Shown one piece after another: positions 43,361 to 51,078 of a stretch of 64,000 bases of DNA (the stretch's first letter is position 1; each line of letters opens with the position of its first letter). Source of the DNA: Nocardioides panzhihuensis (GTDB lineage: Bacteria; Actinomycetota; Actinomycetes; Propionibacteriales; Nocardioidaceae). The notes beneath the pieces were generated by a model that was not told the origin of the DNA, searched no databases, and saw only the letters and a list, made by a program, of their open reading frames with translations. A program made the translations under genes and the position numbers. Where the stretch lies: positions 5,543,501 through 5,607,500 of the forward strand of contig NZ_JACBZR010000001.1 in NCBI RefSeq assembly GCF_013408335.1, in the 5' to 3' direction.

Positions 43361-43391
43361 GATGTGAGTGCTCAACAATCGGGTGGACCGC

Positions 43392-43451
43392 CTAGGAGGC
43401 GGACCACCACTGAGTGGAACGAATGCTGAACACCCATCCAGTGTCGCACAT
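43392..43451 (-). CDS. trpS leader peptide with tandem Trp codons
   Basis: The open frame ends RSTQWWSAS-stop. It can start at ATG 43451 (MCDTGWVFSIRSTQWWSAS, 19 residues) or GTG 43433 (13 residues); neither has a strong ribosome binding site. Two adjacent TGG codons sit in the first hairpin of the attenuator, the classical position for ribosome stalling under Trp shortage. The frame overlaps nothing but the divergent leader of the deacetylase gene. Confidence 0.7.
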   Translation of the reverse strand: MCDTGWVFSIRSTQWWSAS

Positions 43452-43472
43452 CCCACGGATACCGTGTGGCCC

Positions 43473-44678
43473 ATGACGACTCCGCCGACCACATGGCCGA
43501 ACACCTGCCAGGGGCACTCGACGGTCGTCTTCGATGACAGCCTGGCCGACTACGACTTCGGCCCGACCCACCCGATGGCGCCGATCCGGGTCGACCTGAC
43601 GATGCGGCTGGCCGACGAGCTCGGCATCCTCGACCGTCTGAAGGTCGTCGAGGCGCCGATGGGCACCCCGGAGCAGCTGCTCACCATCCACGACGAGAGC
43701 TACATCGAGGCCGTGATCAGAGCCGGCCGCAGCGGTGACCCGGATCTCGCCCACGGCCTCGGCACGGAGGACGACCCGGTCTTCCCGCACATCCACGACG
43801 CCAGCGCCCACATCGTCGGCGCGAGCATCGAGGCCTGTCGCCAGGTCTACTCCGGGGAGAGCCTGCACAGTGCCAATCTCATGGGTGGTCTGCACCATGC
43901 GATGCGCGGCCGCGCCGCTGGATTCTGCATCTACAACGACGTCGCCGCCGGCATCCAGTGGCTCCTCGACCAAGGGGTGAAGAAGGTCGCCTACATCGAC
44001 GTGGACGTGCACCACGGCGACGGCGTCGAGCGGGCCTTCTGGAACGACCCGCGGGTCCTGACGATCTCCATCCACGAGACCGGGCAGCTGCTCTTCCCGG
44101 GCACAGGATTCGCAGAGGAGGTCGGCGGCCCGGACGCCGAGGGGAGCGCGGTCAACGTCGCGCTCCCGCCCGGCACCGCGGACCACGGCTGGCTGCGTGC
44201 CTTCCACGCCGTCGTGCCCGACCTGGTCCGTGAGTTCCAGCCGGAGATCCTGGTGACCCAGCAGGGCTGCGACTCGCACACCGACGACCCTCTTGCCGAC
44301 CTGGCCCTCAGCGTGGACGGGCAGCGTTCGACGTACGTCGCCCTTCACGACCTCGCCCACGAGGTGTGTGCGGGCAAGTGGGTCGCGTTCGGCGGCGGCG
44401 GTTATGCGGTGGTCGACGTGGTTCCCCGCGCGTGGACGCATCTTCTTGCGCTAGTGTCTGGTAATCCCTTGGAGCCGACGCTCGACGTGCCAGGTGGCTG
44501 GCGCGAGCACGTGCAGACGCGCCTCGGGAGGGTCGCACCGTTGCGCATGACGGACGGGCGTGAACCGGCCTACCGCGACTGGGGGAGCGGATACGACCCC
44601 GGCACGTGGCTGGACCGGCAGGTCCACGCGACTCGCACAGCGGTGTTCCCGCTGCACGGGCTCGACCCGATGCCGTAG
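43473..44678 (+). CDS. acuC: AcuC-type histone deacetylase family protein
   Basis: 401 residues from ATG 43473. Zinc-dependent deacetylase core: GPTHPMAPIRVDLTMRLADELG at the start, GGLHHAMRGRAAGFCIYNDVAAGI, YIDVDVHHGDGVE (catalytic His-Asp and zinc-binding Asp/His), TISIHETG, FPGTGFAEEVGG and TQQGCDSHTDDPLADL. AcuC reverses protein acetylation; in Bacillus it reactivates acetyl-CoA synthetase, so it may act on the Acs at 4407-6389, whose SGK acetylation site is intact. Divergent from the trpS leader. Confidence 0.9.
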   Translation: MTTPPTTWPNTCQGHSTVVFDDSLADYDFGPTHPMAPIRVDLTMRLADELGILDRLKVVEAPMGTPEQLLTIHDESYIEAVIRAGRSGDPDLAHGLGTEDDPVFPHIHDASAHIVGASIEACRQVYSGESLHSANLMGGLHHAMRGRAAGFCIYNDVAAGIQWLLDQGVKKVAYIDVDVHHGDGVERAFWNDPRVLTISIHETGQLLFPGTGFAEEVGGPDAEGSAVNVALPPGTADHGWLRAFHAVVPDLVREFQPEILVTQQGCDSHTDDPLADLALSVDGQRSTYVALHDLAHEVCAGKWVAFGGGGYAVVDVVPRAWTHLLALVSGNPLEPTLDVPGGWREHVQTRLGRVAPLRMTDGREPAYRDWGSGYDPGTWLDRQVHATRTAVFPLHGLDPMP

Positions 44679-44684
44679 TCCCCG

Positions 44685-44705
44685 GTTTCTAGAAGGTCTA
44701 GAAAC
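44685..44705. terminator. GTTTCTAGA hairpin after the deacetylase gene
   Basis: 9-bp arms GTTTCTAGA / TCTAGAAAC around AGG, 6 bp beyond the stop, extended after a mismatch by CC/GG. AT-rich compared with other stems in the window. Confidence 0.5.
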
Positions 44706-44883
44706 GGGTGGTTCGTCGCGCCCAAAAGCAACTCGACACGCCGGTAGTATGTGAGATTCGTAGGGGTGTCCCCTTCCCCACGAGTCACATCAGGCTCTAT
44801 TCTCACTTTGGGATCGCGTTTTTGGACCAGAGGTGGGGAAGCCGCTGGCGTCGCGATCACTCGAGAGAGAACGGTGGAAGCAG

Positions 44884-45087
44884 ATGGTTACTCCTTCTGG
44901 AGACATCTCTGACAGCAAGTTCCTGACCGTTGCCGAGGTTGCGTCGATGATGCGCGTCTCCAAGATGACGGTCTACCGGTTGGTTCACTCGGGCGAGCTG
45001 CCTGCGGTGCGTGTCGGTCGCTCCTTCCGGGTTCGGGAGGACGACGCGAACGAGTACCTCAAGAGCTCGTTCTACAACGCGGGCTAG
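44884..45087 (+). CDS. BldC-like excisionase-family DNA-binding protein
   Basis: 67 residues from ATG 44884 (GGAAG upstream). A short acidic lead, then FLTVAEVASMMRVSKMTVYRLVHSGELPAVRVGRSFRVREDDANEYL, the MerR-like winged helix of BldC and Rv0500A-type proteins, nearly identical to actinobacterial BldC around the recognition helix (MRVSKMTVYRLVHSGELPA). BldC binds DNA head-to-tail on direct repeats and represses developmental genes in Streptomyces. Next to bS22 and the epimerase as in mycobacteria. Confidence 0.92.
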   Translation: MVTPSGDISDSKFLTVAEVASMMRVSKMTVYRLVHSGELPAVRVGRSFRVREDDANEYLKSSFYNAG

Positions 45088-45273
45088 TTGTCGGACCCCG
45101 CGCCCGGGTACGACGGGCGCGGGGGCAACACCCCGTCTCATCAGGTCACCGATTCTCTCTGGGCGCCCTGGCTTCGTTAGTCTTACCCCCTAGGTCTGTT
45201 TGCCGCTCGCTGCGGTGAGTGGCCGCGTCGGCACTGGGCCGGCATTCTCTGCAACGATCGTGAAGGGTTCCCC

Positions 45274-45375
45274 GTGGGTTCTGTCATCAAGAAGCGTCGC
45301 AAGCGCATGGCGAAGAAGAAGCACCGCAAGCTGCTCAAGAAGACTCGCGTCCAGCGCCGCAAGCTCGGCAAGTGA
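45274..45375 (+). CDS. Small ribosomal subunit protein bS22
   Basis: A 33-residue, very basic protein from GTG 45274: [20 protein letters not shown] then [19 protein letters not shown] lies upstream. It matches the AURKAIP1/COX24-domain protein found as bS22 in mycobacterial 30S subunits. The neighbours (BldC-like 5', epimerase 3') are the same as in mycobacteria. Confidence 0.93.
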   Translation: MGSVIKKRRKRMAKKKHRKLLKKTRVQRRKLGK

Positions 45376-45389
45376 CGTACGTGGCGTAG

Positions 45390-46406
45390 GTGGCGGAACG
45401 CACCGGACCCGGCCGGGTCCTGCTGGTCACCGGGGTCTCACGTGACCTCGGTCGCCGTTTCGCGCGCGCTGCCGCCCGCCACCCCAACGTCGAGCGAGTG
45501 ATCGGCGTCGATGTCGCCCCGCCTCGCGGGGACATCGGCAAGGTCGGATTCGTCCGCGCCGACATCCGCAACCCGGTGATCGCCAAGGTGATCGCCAAGG
45601 AGGAGGTCGACACCGTCGTCCACCTCAGCGTCATCGCGACCCCCGGCACCACCGGGGGTCGTTCGACGATGAAGGAGCTCAACGTCATCGGGACGATGCA
45701 GCTCCTCGCGGCGTGCCAGACCGCGCCGTCCCTGCGCCAGGTCGTGGTCAAGTCGACGACCCAGGTCTACGGGGCGAGCAGCCGTGATCCGGCGATGTTC
45801 ACCGAGTCGATGGAGCCACGGCGCACCCCGTCGTCCGGCTATGCCCGCGACGTGGCCGACATCGAGTCCTACGTACGCGGCTTCGCCCGTCGTCGCCCCG
45901 ACGTGGCCGTCACGGTGCTGCGCTGTGCCAACCTCCTCGGGCCGAACGTGCACAGCCCGATCGCGTCCCACTTCCGGCGCGCCGTCGTGCCCAACGTGCT
46001 CGGCTACGACCCGCGCCTGCAGTTCCTGCACGAGCAGGATCTCTACGGCGTCCTCGAGCATGCCGTACGCACCGGAGTCCCCGGCACGTTCAACGTCGCC
46101 GGCGACGGTGTGCTGACCCATTCTCAGGTCGCCAGGCGGCTGCAGCGGATGACCGTGCCGATCCCTGAGCCGGCCTTCGGTCTGGCGAGGTTCGGTGGTG
46201 GGGAGTACCCCGCCGAGCTGAGAGCGCTGCTGACCTATGGCCGGGGTGTCGACACGACGAGGATGCGCTCCCTGCTGGGCTTCGAACCGCGTTTCACCAC
46301 CGCGGACACGGTCCGGGACTTCGCCGACAGTGTGAGGCCGACCGTCAGTCGTACCGACCGCGCCCTGGCTACATTGGAGAGCCGACTGACAGGAGCGCCC
46401 CGGTGA
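45390..46406 (+). CDS. NAD-dependent epimerase/dehydratase family protein
   Basis: 338 residues from GTG 45390. A Rossmann fold of the extended SDR class: VLLVTGVSRDLGRRFARAAA replaces the usual TGxxGxxG, VIGVDVAPP binds the cofactor ribose, and the YxxxK region reads SGYARDVAD, in which the Lys is not obvious. This suggests altered or lost catalysis, or a structural role. In M. tuberculosis the equivalent gene is galE2 (Rv0501), whose sugar substrate is uncertain. It overlaps the following acyltransferase by 4 bases. Confidence 0.82.
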   Translation: MAERTGPGRVLLVTGVSRDLGRRFARAAARHPNVERVIGVDVAPPRGDIGKVGFVRADIRNPVIAKVIAKEEVDTVVHLSVIATPGTTGGRSTMKELNVIGTMQLLAACQTAPSLRQVVVKSTTQVYGASSRDPAMFTESMEPRRTPSSGYARDVADIESYVRGFARRRPDVAVTVLRCANLLGPNVHSPIASHFRRAVVPNVLGYDPRLQFLHEQDLYGVLEHAVRTGVPGTFNVAGDGVLTHSQVARRLQRMTVPIPEPAFGLARFGGGEYPAELRALLTYGRGVDTTRMRSLLGFEPRFTTADTVRDFADSVRPTVSRTDRALATLESRLTGAPR

Positions 46407-47359
46407 CCGAGTCCGCCGCCCAGGGTTTCACCGGCACCACGACGCGCGATCGCCACCCGCTACGGGCGATCCCGGCGTCCGACTGGGCCGCGGCCCTGGA
46501 GAGCGCCGCCAAAGAGGTCTTCGGCCCCGAGTGGGAAGAGCAGCTCGCTCGGTTCATCGTGTTCTTGCGGCGCCGGATCTCTGGCCAATACTCGGTCGAC
46601 GAATACGGCTTCGACCGCGAGCTCACTCAACGCTTCATGCTTGCCGTGCTGCGGCCGATCAAGGAGAAGTGGTTCCGGGTCGAGGTGCGCGGGATCGAGA
46701 ACATCCCGACCGACGGTGGCGCGCTGATCGTCTCCAACCACTCGGGCACGATTCCGATGGACGGCCTGATGACGATGGTCTCGATCAATGACGAGCTCGG
46801 GCGTGACCTGCGCCCGCTCGGGGCCGACCTAGTCTTCCGGATGCCGATCATCGGCAACATCGCCCGCAAGGCTGGGGCCACCCTTGCCTGCAGCGAGGAC
46901 GCCGAGCGGATGCTGCGCAACGGCGAGCTCGTCGGCGTATGGCCGGAGGGCTTCAAGGGCATCGGCAAGCCCTACAGCGAGCGCTACAAGCTACAGCGCT
47001 TCGGCCGCGGTGGCTTCGTCTCCTCCGCGCTGCGCACCGGCGTCCCGATCGTGCCGCTCTCCGTCGTCGGAGCCGAGGAGATCTACCCGCTGGTCGGCAA
47101 CATCCCGGCCCTCGCCAAGGTCCTCGGCGTCCCTTACCTGCCGATCACGCCCTTCTTCCCGCTTCTCGGGCCGCTGGGTCTCATCCCGCTTCCGTCGAAG
47201 TGGCTCATCGAGTTCGGCGAGCCGATCCGCACCGATGCGTACGACGCGTCAGAGGCCGACGACCCGATGCTGGTCTTCAACGTCACCGACCAGGTGCGCG
47301 AGACGATCCAGCAGACCCTCTACCGCCTGCTGGGCGAGCGCGCCTCCGTCTTCGGCTGA
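46403..47359 (+). CDS. Lysophospholipid acyltransferase family protein
   Basis: 318 residues from GTG 46403. The PlsC-like domain begins VEVRGIENIPTDGGALIVSNHSGTIPMDG, in which NHSG...D is the variant catalytic His/Asp box, followed by PEGFKGIGKPYSERYKLQRFGRGGF (the EGxR-like substrate motif) and TGVPIVPLSVVGAEE. It should acylate a lysophospholipid or glycolipid at the membrane face. It corresponds in position and size to Rv0502. Coupled to the epimerase gene. Confidence 0.85.
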   Translation: MTESAAQGFTGTTTRDRHPLRAIPASDWAAALESAAKEVFGPEWEEQLARFIVFLRRRISGQYSVDEYGFDRELTQRFMLAVLRPIKEKWFRVEVRGIENIPTDGGALIVSNHSGTIPMDGLMTMVSINDELGRDLRPLGADLVFRMPIIGNIARKAGATLACSEDAERMLRNGELVGVWPEGFKGIGKPYSERYKLQRFGRGGFVSSALRTGVPIVPLSVVGAEEIYPLVGNIPALAKVLGVPYLPITPFFPLLGPLGLIPLPSKWLIEFGEPIRTDAYDASEADDPMLVFNVTDQVRETIQQTLYRLLGERASVFG

Positions 47360-47368
47360 CCCAAACCC

Positions 47369-47450
47369 GCCGAGACGTCAGTTTCTGACCGCGAGAGGTC
47401 GGTTTCTGGGATCGAATGGTCCATTCGATCCCAGAAAGTGACGTCTCGGC
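47369..47450. repeat. Compound palindrome with GCCGAGACGTCA ends
   Basis: Outer arms GCCGAGACGTCA (47369-47380) and TGACGTCTCGGC (47439-47450) enclose a perfect 16-bp inner hairpin, TTTCTGGGATCGAATG / CATTCGATCCCAGAAA with a 3-base loop (47403-47437). TTTCTG also appears a third time next to the left outer arm. The outer 12-mer is the core of the 21-bp repeats at 212-346 and 1385-1438. It sits between convergent genes and may terminate both. Confidence 0.8.
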
Positions 47451-47462
47451 GCGGGGGATGGG

Positions 47463-48653
47463 TCAGGGGAGGAGGAGACCGGTGGCGCCGGCGAGAACGT
47501 CGCCCACCAGTCCGGTGACGCCGGTGACCAGGCCGGTGACGGGACCCGTCACGGTGCCGGGGTCGGGCTGAGGCGCGGGGTCCTCGTCGGGACCGTCCTC
47601 GGAGGGGGTCGGGGTCGGCAGGATGCTCCCGTCCTCGCCCGGGTCCTCGGAGGGTCGCTCCGGGTCCTTCTTATCGCCCTTGGGATCGGTCACCGAGCCG
47701 GGACCGATCTTGTCGGGGTCGATGGAGGGAAGGTCGAGGGCGTTCTTGTCCTGGGTGAGCGGCGGCAGCGCCTCGGCCTCGACGACGGTGTCGGCCGGAA
47801 GCAGCCCGTCGATGTCGGAGGTGAGGCTGGAGACCAGCGTCGCCGGAAGCTCGGTGATGCCGCCACCACAGGTGGGGCAGAGCTGCGCTGCGGCCTGGTC
47901 GATCAGCACGAGCGTCTGGGCGGCGTCGGAGACCGCGGGCTCTGCCCGCTCCGGGACCTTCGGGCCCAGGGCGGCGAGCTCCTCGACGCCATCGGCCGCG
48001 AACGTACGCAGCTGGGCGAGCGATGCGTTGTCCTGGGACTGCTCGAAGTCGCTGATCAGCAGGTCGGAGCCACGAGCGGCCTGACGCGAGAAGGTCTCGA
48101 GCGTCGAGGTCACCTGCTCGGTGTCGGTCATCGGCGCCTCGGCGACCAAGGACTCGGCCTCGCGGAGACGGGTGCCGGCGTCCTCGAGGATCCGGATGCC
48201 ACGGGCCTGGGTGCTGACGGTGAAGCCGGCGGAGACGTTCTCCACGGCCCGCTTCACCGGGTAGAGCGAGTCGCCCGGAAGCGCGGTCTGGGATGCGGCC
48301 GCGGCGCCTGCGGTGCCACCGACGATCGCCATCGCGGCGAAGGCGACGGCCAGCTTGCGCTGGCGGCGGGGCCTCACCGGGCTGACGGTGAGCTTGCGCT
48401 CGACGGTCCTCTCGGTCCGCGGCGCCGGCACGAGCTCGGTGTCGGCGGCCTCCATCAGCCGCTCTCGCAGCGAGACGGAGAAGTCGCGACTGGGCACGGT
48501 CGAGTCGCTGAGAGTGGAGAGCGACGAAGCGAAGACTGCCAGATCGCGAAGCTCATCGGCAGACTGCGAGGCACGCCGATCCGTCGCGGCACAGGCCGCG
48601 ACCATTCGGTCGAACTCGTCGGCGCGCTTTCGCGCCGGGAATGCCGGGCTCAT
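47463..48653 (-). CDS. DUF5667 domain membrane protein, sigma-factor partner
   Basis: ATG 48653 (MSPAFPARKRADEFDRMVAACA), 396 residues. A cytoplasmic ~100-residue N-terminus resembling anti-sigma regions, one helix (LAVAFAAMAIVGGTAGAAAA), then the DUF5667 domain (QTALPGDSLYPVKRAVENVSAGF...RGIRILEDAGTRLREAESLV) and a Pro/Asp-rich tail with CPTCGG and ending in a hydrophobic Gly/Val/Thr segment (VTGPVTGLVTGVTGLVGDVL). The gene follows the ECF sigma factor with a 142-bp gap. In Streptomyces a membrane protein in this position (RsbN) is the anti-sigma for BldN; that role is plausible here. Confidence 0.75.
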   Translation of the reverse strand: MSPAFPARKRADEFDRMVAACAATDRRASQSADELRDLAVFASSLSTLSDSTVPSRDFSVSLRERLMEAADTELVPAPRTERTVERKLTVSPVRPRRQRKLAVAFAAMAIVGGTAGAAAASQTALPGDSLYPVKRAVENVSAGFTVSTQARGIRILEDAGTRLREAESLVAEAPMTDTEQVTSTLETFSRQAARGSDLLISDFEQSQDNASLAQLRTFAADGVEELAALGPKVPERAEPAVSDAAQTLVLIDQAAAQLCPTCGGGITELPATLVSSLTSDIDGLLPADTVVEAEALPPLTQDKNALDLPSIDPDKIGPGSVTDPKGDKKDPERPSEDPGEDGSILPTPTPSEDGPDEDPAPQPDPGTVTGPVTGLVTGVTGLVGDVLAGATGLLLP

Positions 48654-48795
48654 CGAAGGGTTCCTACTCGGTATCGGCAGTGAGGGATTCGTCGAAACAG
48701 CTGCGCGCAAGGTGCAGCCATGTCAGACAACGAGTCGCCCCGGCCGCGGGTTACGGCAACCGGTCGAGCATTCAGGGTGGTGCGGAACACAGTCA

Positions 48796-49578
48796 TCAGC
48801 GGATCCCGTCAGGCATCTGCTTGGCGAGGTTTCGGATCCCGCGCAGCTGGAGCTGTTTCACGGCTCCGTCGCTGCGTCCGAGGATAGCGGCTGTCTCGGC
48901 GATCGACAGCCCTTGGAGGAAACGCATGATGATGCAGTCGCGTTGTTCGTCGGGAAGCTTGGAGAGGGCGCCGAGCAGCATCTCGTTGGTGACGCCCGCC
49001 ATCACGATCTTCTCCGGGCCGTCGGCCGAGGAGTCGTGGAGGCCCATGTCCTCGGTGGTCATCTCCAGCCGCGTACGCCCCGCCTTGAAGTGGTCGGTGG
49101 CGAGGTTGCGGGCGATGGTCATCAGCCAGGCGCCGAAGTCCTTGCCCTGCCAGCGGAAGCCGGTCATCGAGCGCAGCGCGCGGAAGAACGTCTCCGAGGT
49201 GAGGTCCTCGGCGACCTGGGTCGAGCGGGTCCGATAGAAGAGGAACCGGTAGACCGCGCCGTGGTAGTGGTCGTAGAGGAGGCCGAAGGCATCCTTGTCG
49301 CCCTTGCGGGCGAGCTCGACCAGCGCGATCAGGCGGGTGCGGTCGGCCTCGCTCTCCTCCGAGGACGTGGCGAGCTCGGTGTCGTCCTCGGGCTCGTTGT
49401 CGGAGCGGGGCTTGATCTCCTGGTTGCCACCTGAGCCGCGTGGCTCGGGCTCGGCGAACGGGCCCGTGGCACCGGCGACGCCGGCGTAGGCCGGTTCATA
49501 GCCCTCGTTCATCAAGAGCTCGACCGCAGCGCGCAGCGCATCCAAGCGACGACGGACGTCATTGGTGCGGCGCGACAT
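48796..49578 (-). CDS. ECF RNA polymerase sigma factor (BldN-like)
   Basis: ATG 49578 has GGGAGGG upstream; 260 residues. An N-terminal extension of ~90 residues (acidic, Gly/Pro-rich) precedes region 2 (DAFGLLYDHYHGAVYRFLFYRTRSTQVAEDLTSETFFRAL) and region 4 (LLGALSKLPDEQRDCIIMRFLQGLSIAETAAILGRSDGAVKQLQLRGIRNL). The N-terminal extension and region 4 are like BldN/SigE-type developmental sigma factors of actinobacteria, some of which are made as proproteins. A DUF5667 gene is adjacent. Confidence 0.9.
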   Translation of the reverse strand: MSRRTNDVRRRLDALRAAVELLMNEGYEPAYAGVAGATGPFAEPEPRGSGGNQEIKPRSDNEPEDDTELATSSEESEADRTRLIALVELARKGDKDAFGLLYDHYHGAVYRFLFYRTRSTQVAEDLTSETFFRALRSMTGFRWQGKDFGAWLMTIARNLATDHFKAGRTRLEMTTEDMGLHDSSADGPEKIVMAGVTNEMLLGALSKLPDEQRDCIIMRFLQGLSIAETAAILGRSDGAVKQLQLRGIRNLAKQMPDGIR

Positions 49579-49702
49579 GTGGGTCCCTCCCGAAGACTCC
49601 CCCTGAGCGAGAGCCACCTTACGGGTTAGCGCGTCCAGATGTCAGGTCCAGAGCCGAACTTCTGTCGGCGTGTGGTGGCAATTTCGTTAACGACCAGGTG
49701 GA

Positions 49703-50602
49703 TCACTGCCGTTTGCCCCGAAGAGCGATCGCCACCGCGATCGCCCCGGTGGCCGCGCCGCCCAGCGCAGCTGTCATCACGCCTGCCCGAGCGGCTTTGC
49801 GTCCGATGCGGTAGTCACGGATCGGCCAGCCCTTCGCGCGCGCGTGGGCGCGCAGGCGCGCGTCCGGGTTGATCGCACACGGATGCCCGACCAGGGAGAG
49901 CATGGGCAGATCGTTGTAGGAGTCCGAGTAGGCCGCACAACGCGACAGGTCGAGGCTCTCCCGGGCGGCGATCGCCTTGACGGCCTCGGCCTTGGCCGGC
50001 CCGTGGAGCATCTCGCCGACGAGGGCGCCGGTGTAGACGCCGTCCTCAGTGGCTGCCACCGTCCCGAGCGCGCCGGTCAGCCCGAGCCGGCGGGCGATGA
50101 CCCGAGCCGCCTCGACAGGTGCCGCGGTCACCAGCCACACGCGCTGGCCCTGATCGATGTGGGTCTGCGCCAGAGCCCTGGTGCCGGGCCAGATCCGATG
50201 GGCCATGCCCTCGTCGAAGATCTCCTCCATCAGGCTCTCGACCTCGTCGGCACGGTGGCCGCGGATGAACGACAGCGCCGAGGAGCGCGCCGACTCCATG
50301 TGAGCGGGGTCCTCGACCCCGGCCACGCGGAAGTACGCCTGCTTGTACGCAGCCGAGGCGATGTCCCGCGTACGGAAGAACTTGCGCCGGTGCATGCCGC
50401 GGGCCAGGTGGAAGATGGTCGCGCCCTGCATGATCGTGTTGTCCACGTCGAAGAACGCTGCCGCCGCCGGGTCTCCGCCCGTCGGATAGAGCCAGGCCTC
50501 GATCTCAGCGGCCGCGGCGGAGGCCTCGCCGGCGAGAGCCGAGCGGCGTTTGAGGTCTTTTCGCCGCAGCTCGGCGCGGCGGCGGTCGCTGGCGCTGCTC
50601 AT
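49703..50602 (-). CDS. HAD-IB family phosphatase (SerB1-like)
   Basis: I use ATG 50602 (MSSASDRRRAELRRKDLKRR); ATG 50623 is an alternative. 299 residues: FFDVDNTIMQGATIFHLARG is HAD motif I with the nucleophile Asp, VWLVTAAPVEAARVIA motif II, and YSDSYNDLPMLSLVG motifs III/IV. A C-terminal hydrophobic helix (AGVMTAALGGAATGAIAVAIAL) may anchor it to the membrane. Phosphoserine phosphatase is the common label (M. tuberculosis SerB1, same position); the true substrate may be a membrane or sugar phosphate. Confidence 0.85.
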   Translation of the reverse strand: MSSASDRRRAELRRKDLKRRSALAGEASAAAAEIEAWLYPTGGDPAAAAFFDVDNTIMQGATIFHLARGMHRRKFFRTRDIASAAYKQAYFRVAGVEDPAHMESARSSALSFIRGHRADEVESLMEEIFDEGMAHRIWPGTRALAQTHIDQGQRVWLVTAAPVEAARVIARRLGLTGALGTVAATEDGVYTGALVGEMLHGPAKAEAVKAIAARESLDLSRCAAYSDSYNDLPMLSLVGHPCAINPDARLRAHARAKGWPIRDYRIGRKAARAGVMTAALGGAATGAIAVAIALRGKRQ

Positions 50603-50659
50603 TTCGCCAACAGTAATGGTCATGACGCCGTCATGGGGGTCAGGTGCCAAGATGGTCGG

Positions 50660-50899
50660 GTGGAACCGCGTGTGACCTTCTACTCCCGTCAGGGCTGCCA
50701 TCTGTGCGACGAGGCTCGGCTCGTGGTCGAAAGTGTGGTCGGGGACGACTACACCGAGGTCGACATCGACACCGACGAGGAGCTGCGCGAGCGCTTCACG
50801 AACGAGGTTCCGGTGACGTACGTCGATGGGAAGCAGCACGACTTCTGGCGTGTCTCCGAGGAGCGGCTGAGGTCAGCGCTGGCGCGCTCCCCAGAATAA
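50660..50899 (+). CDS. Glutaredoxin family protein
   Basis: 79 residues from GTG 50660: VTFYSRQGCHLCDEARLVVE contains the CxxC active site (CHLC), then VDIDTDEELRERFTNEVPVTYVDGK with the cis-Pro, as in the thioredoxin fold. It corresponds to Rv0508, a short glutaredoxin-like protein next to hemA in mycobacteria. Divergent from the phosphatase gene; only 57 bp separate the two starts. Confidence 0.88.
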   Translation: MEPRVTFYSRQGCHLCDEARLVVESVVGDDYTEVDIDTDEELRERFTNEVPVTYVDGKQHDFWRVSEERLRSALARSPE

Positions 50900-50978
50900 C
50901 TGTCGATCGGCCCATTACCCCGAACAACCCCCCTCTGCCAACTCCGCAGGGACGTGTGCTAGCCAACGGGCTGCGAGT

Positions 50979-50996
50979 TTGTTCTCGCGGTCACAA
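50979..50996. promoter_or_regulatory. Rex operator-like site with overlapping promoter
   Basis: TTGTTCTCGCGGTCACAA is 18 bp with a clean TCACAA right half, inside a larger inverted repeat GAGTTTGT-N10-ACAAACTC (50975-51000). It resembles the Rex consensus TTGTGAA-N4-TTCACAA. TTGTTC at 50979 and TATGGT at 51003 are spaced 18 bp and could be the -35/-10 pair. rex-hemACD autoregulation by Rex is known in Streptomyces. Confidence 0.6.
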
Positions 50997-51078
50997 ACTC
51001 CGTATGGTGGCGGAGCCGCAAGGGCGATCCCGGGCTAAAAAGCCCCCGCCTGTGGCGCCGGCATTGAAAGAGCAGAGC

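Noticed and set aside
44884..45087. Excisionase-like gene as a mobile-element remnant
   Set aside because: The sequence is BldC-like and its neighbours (bS22, epimerase, acyltransferase) form a conserved core locus.
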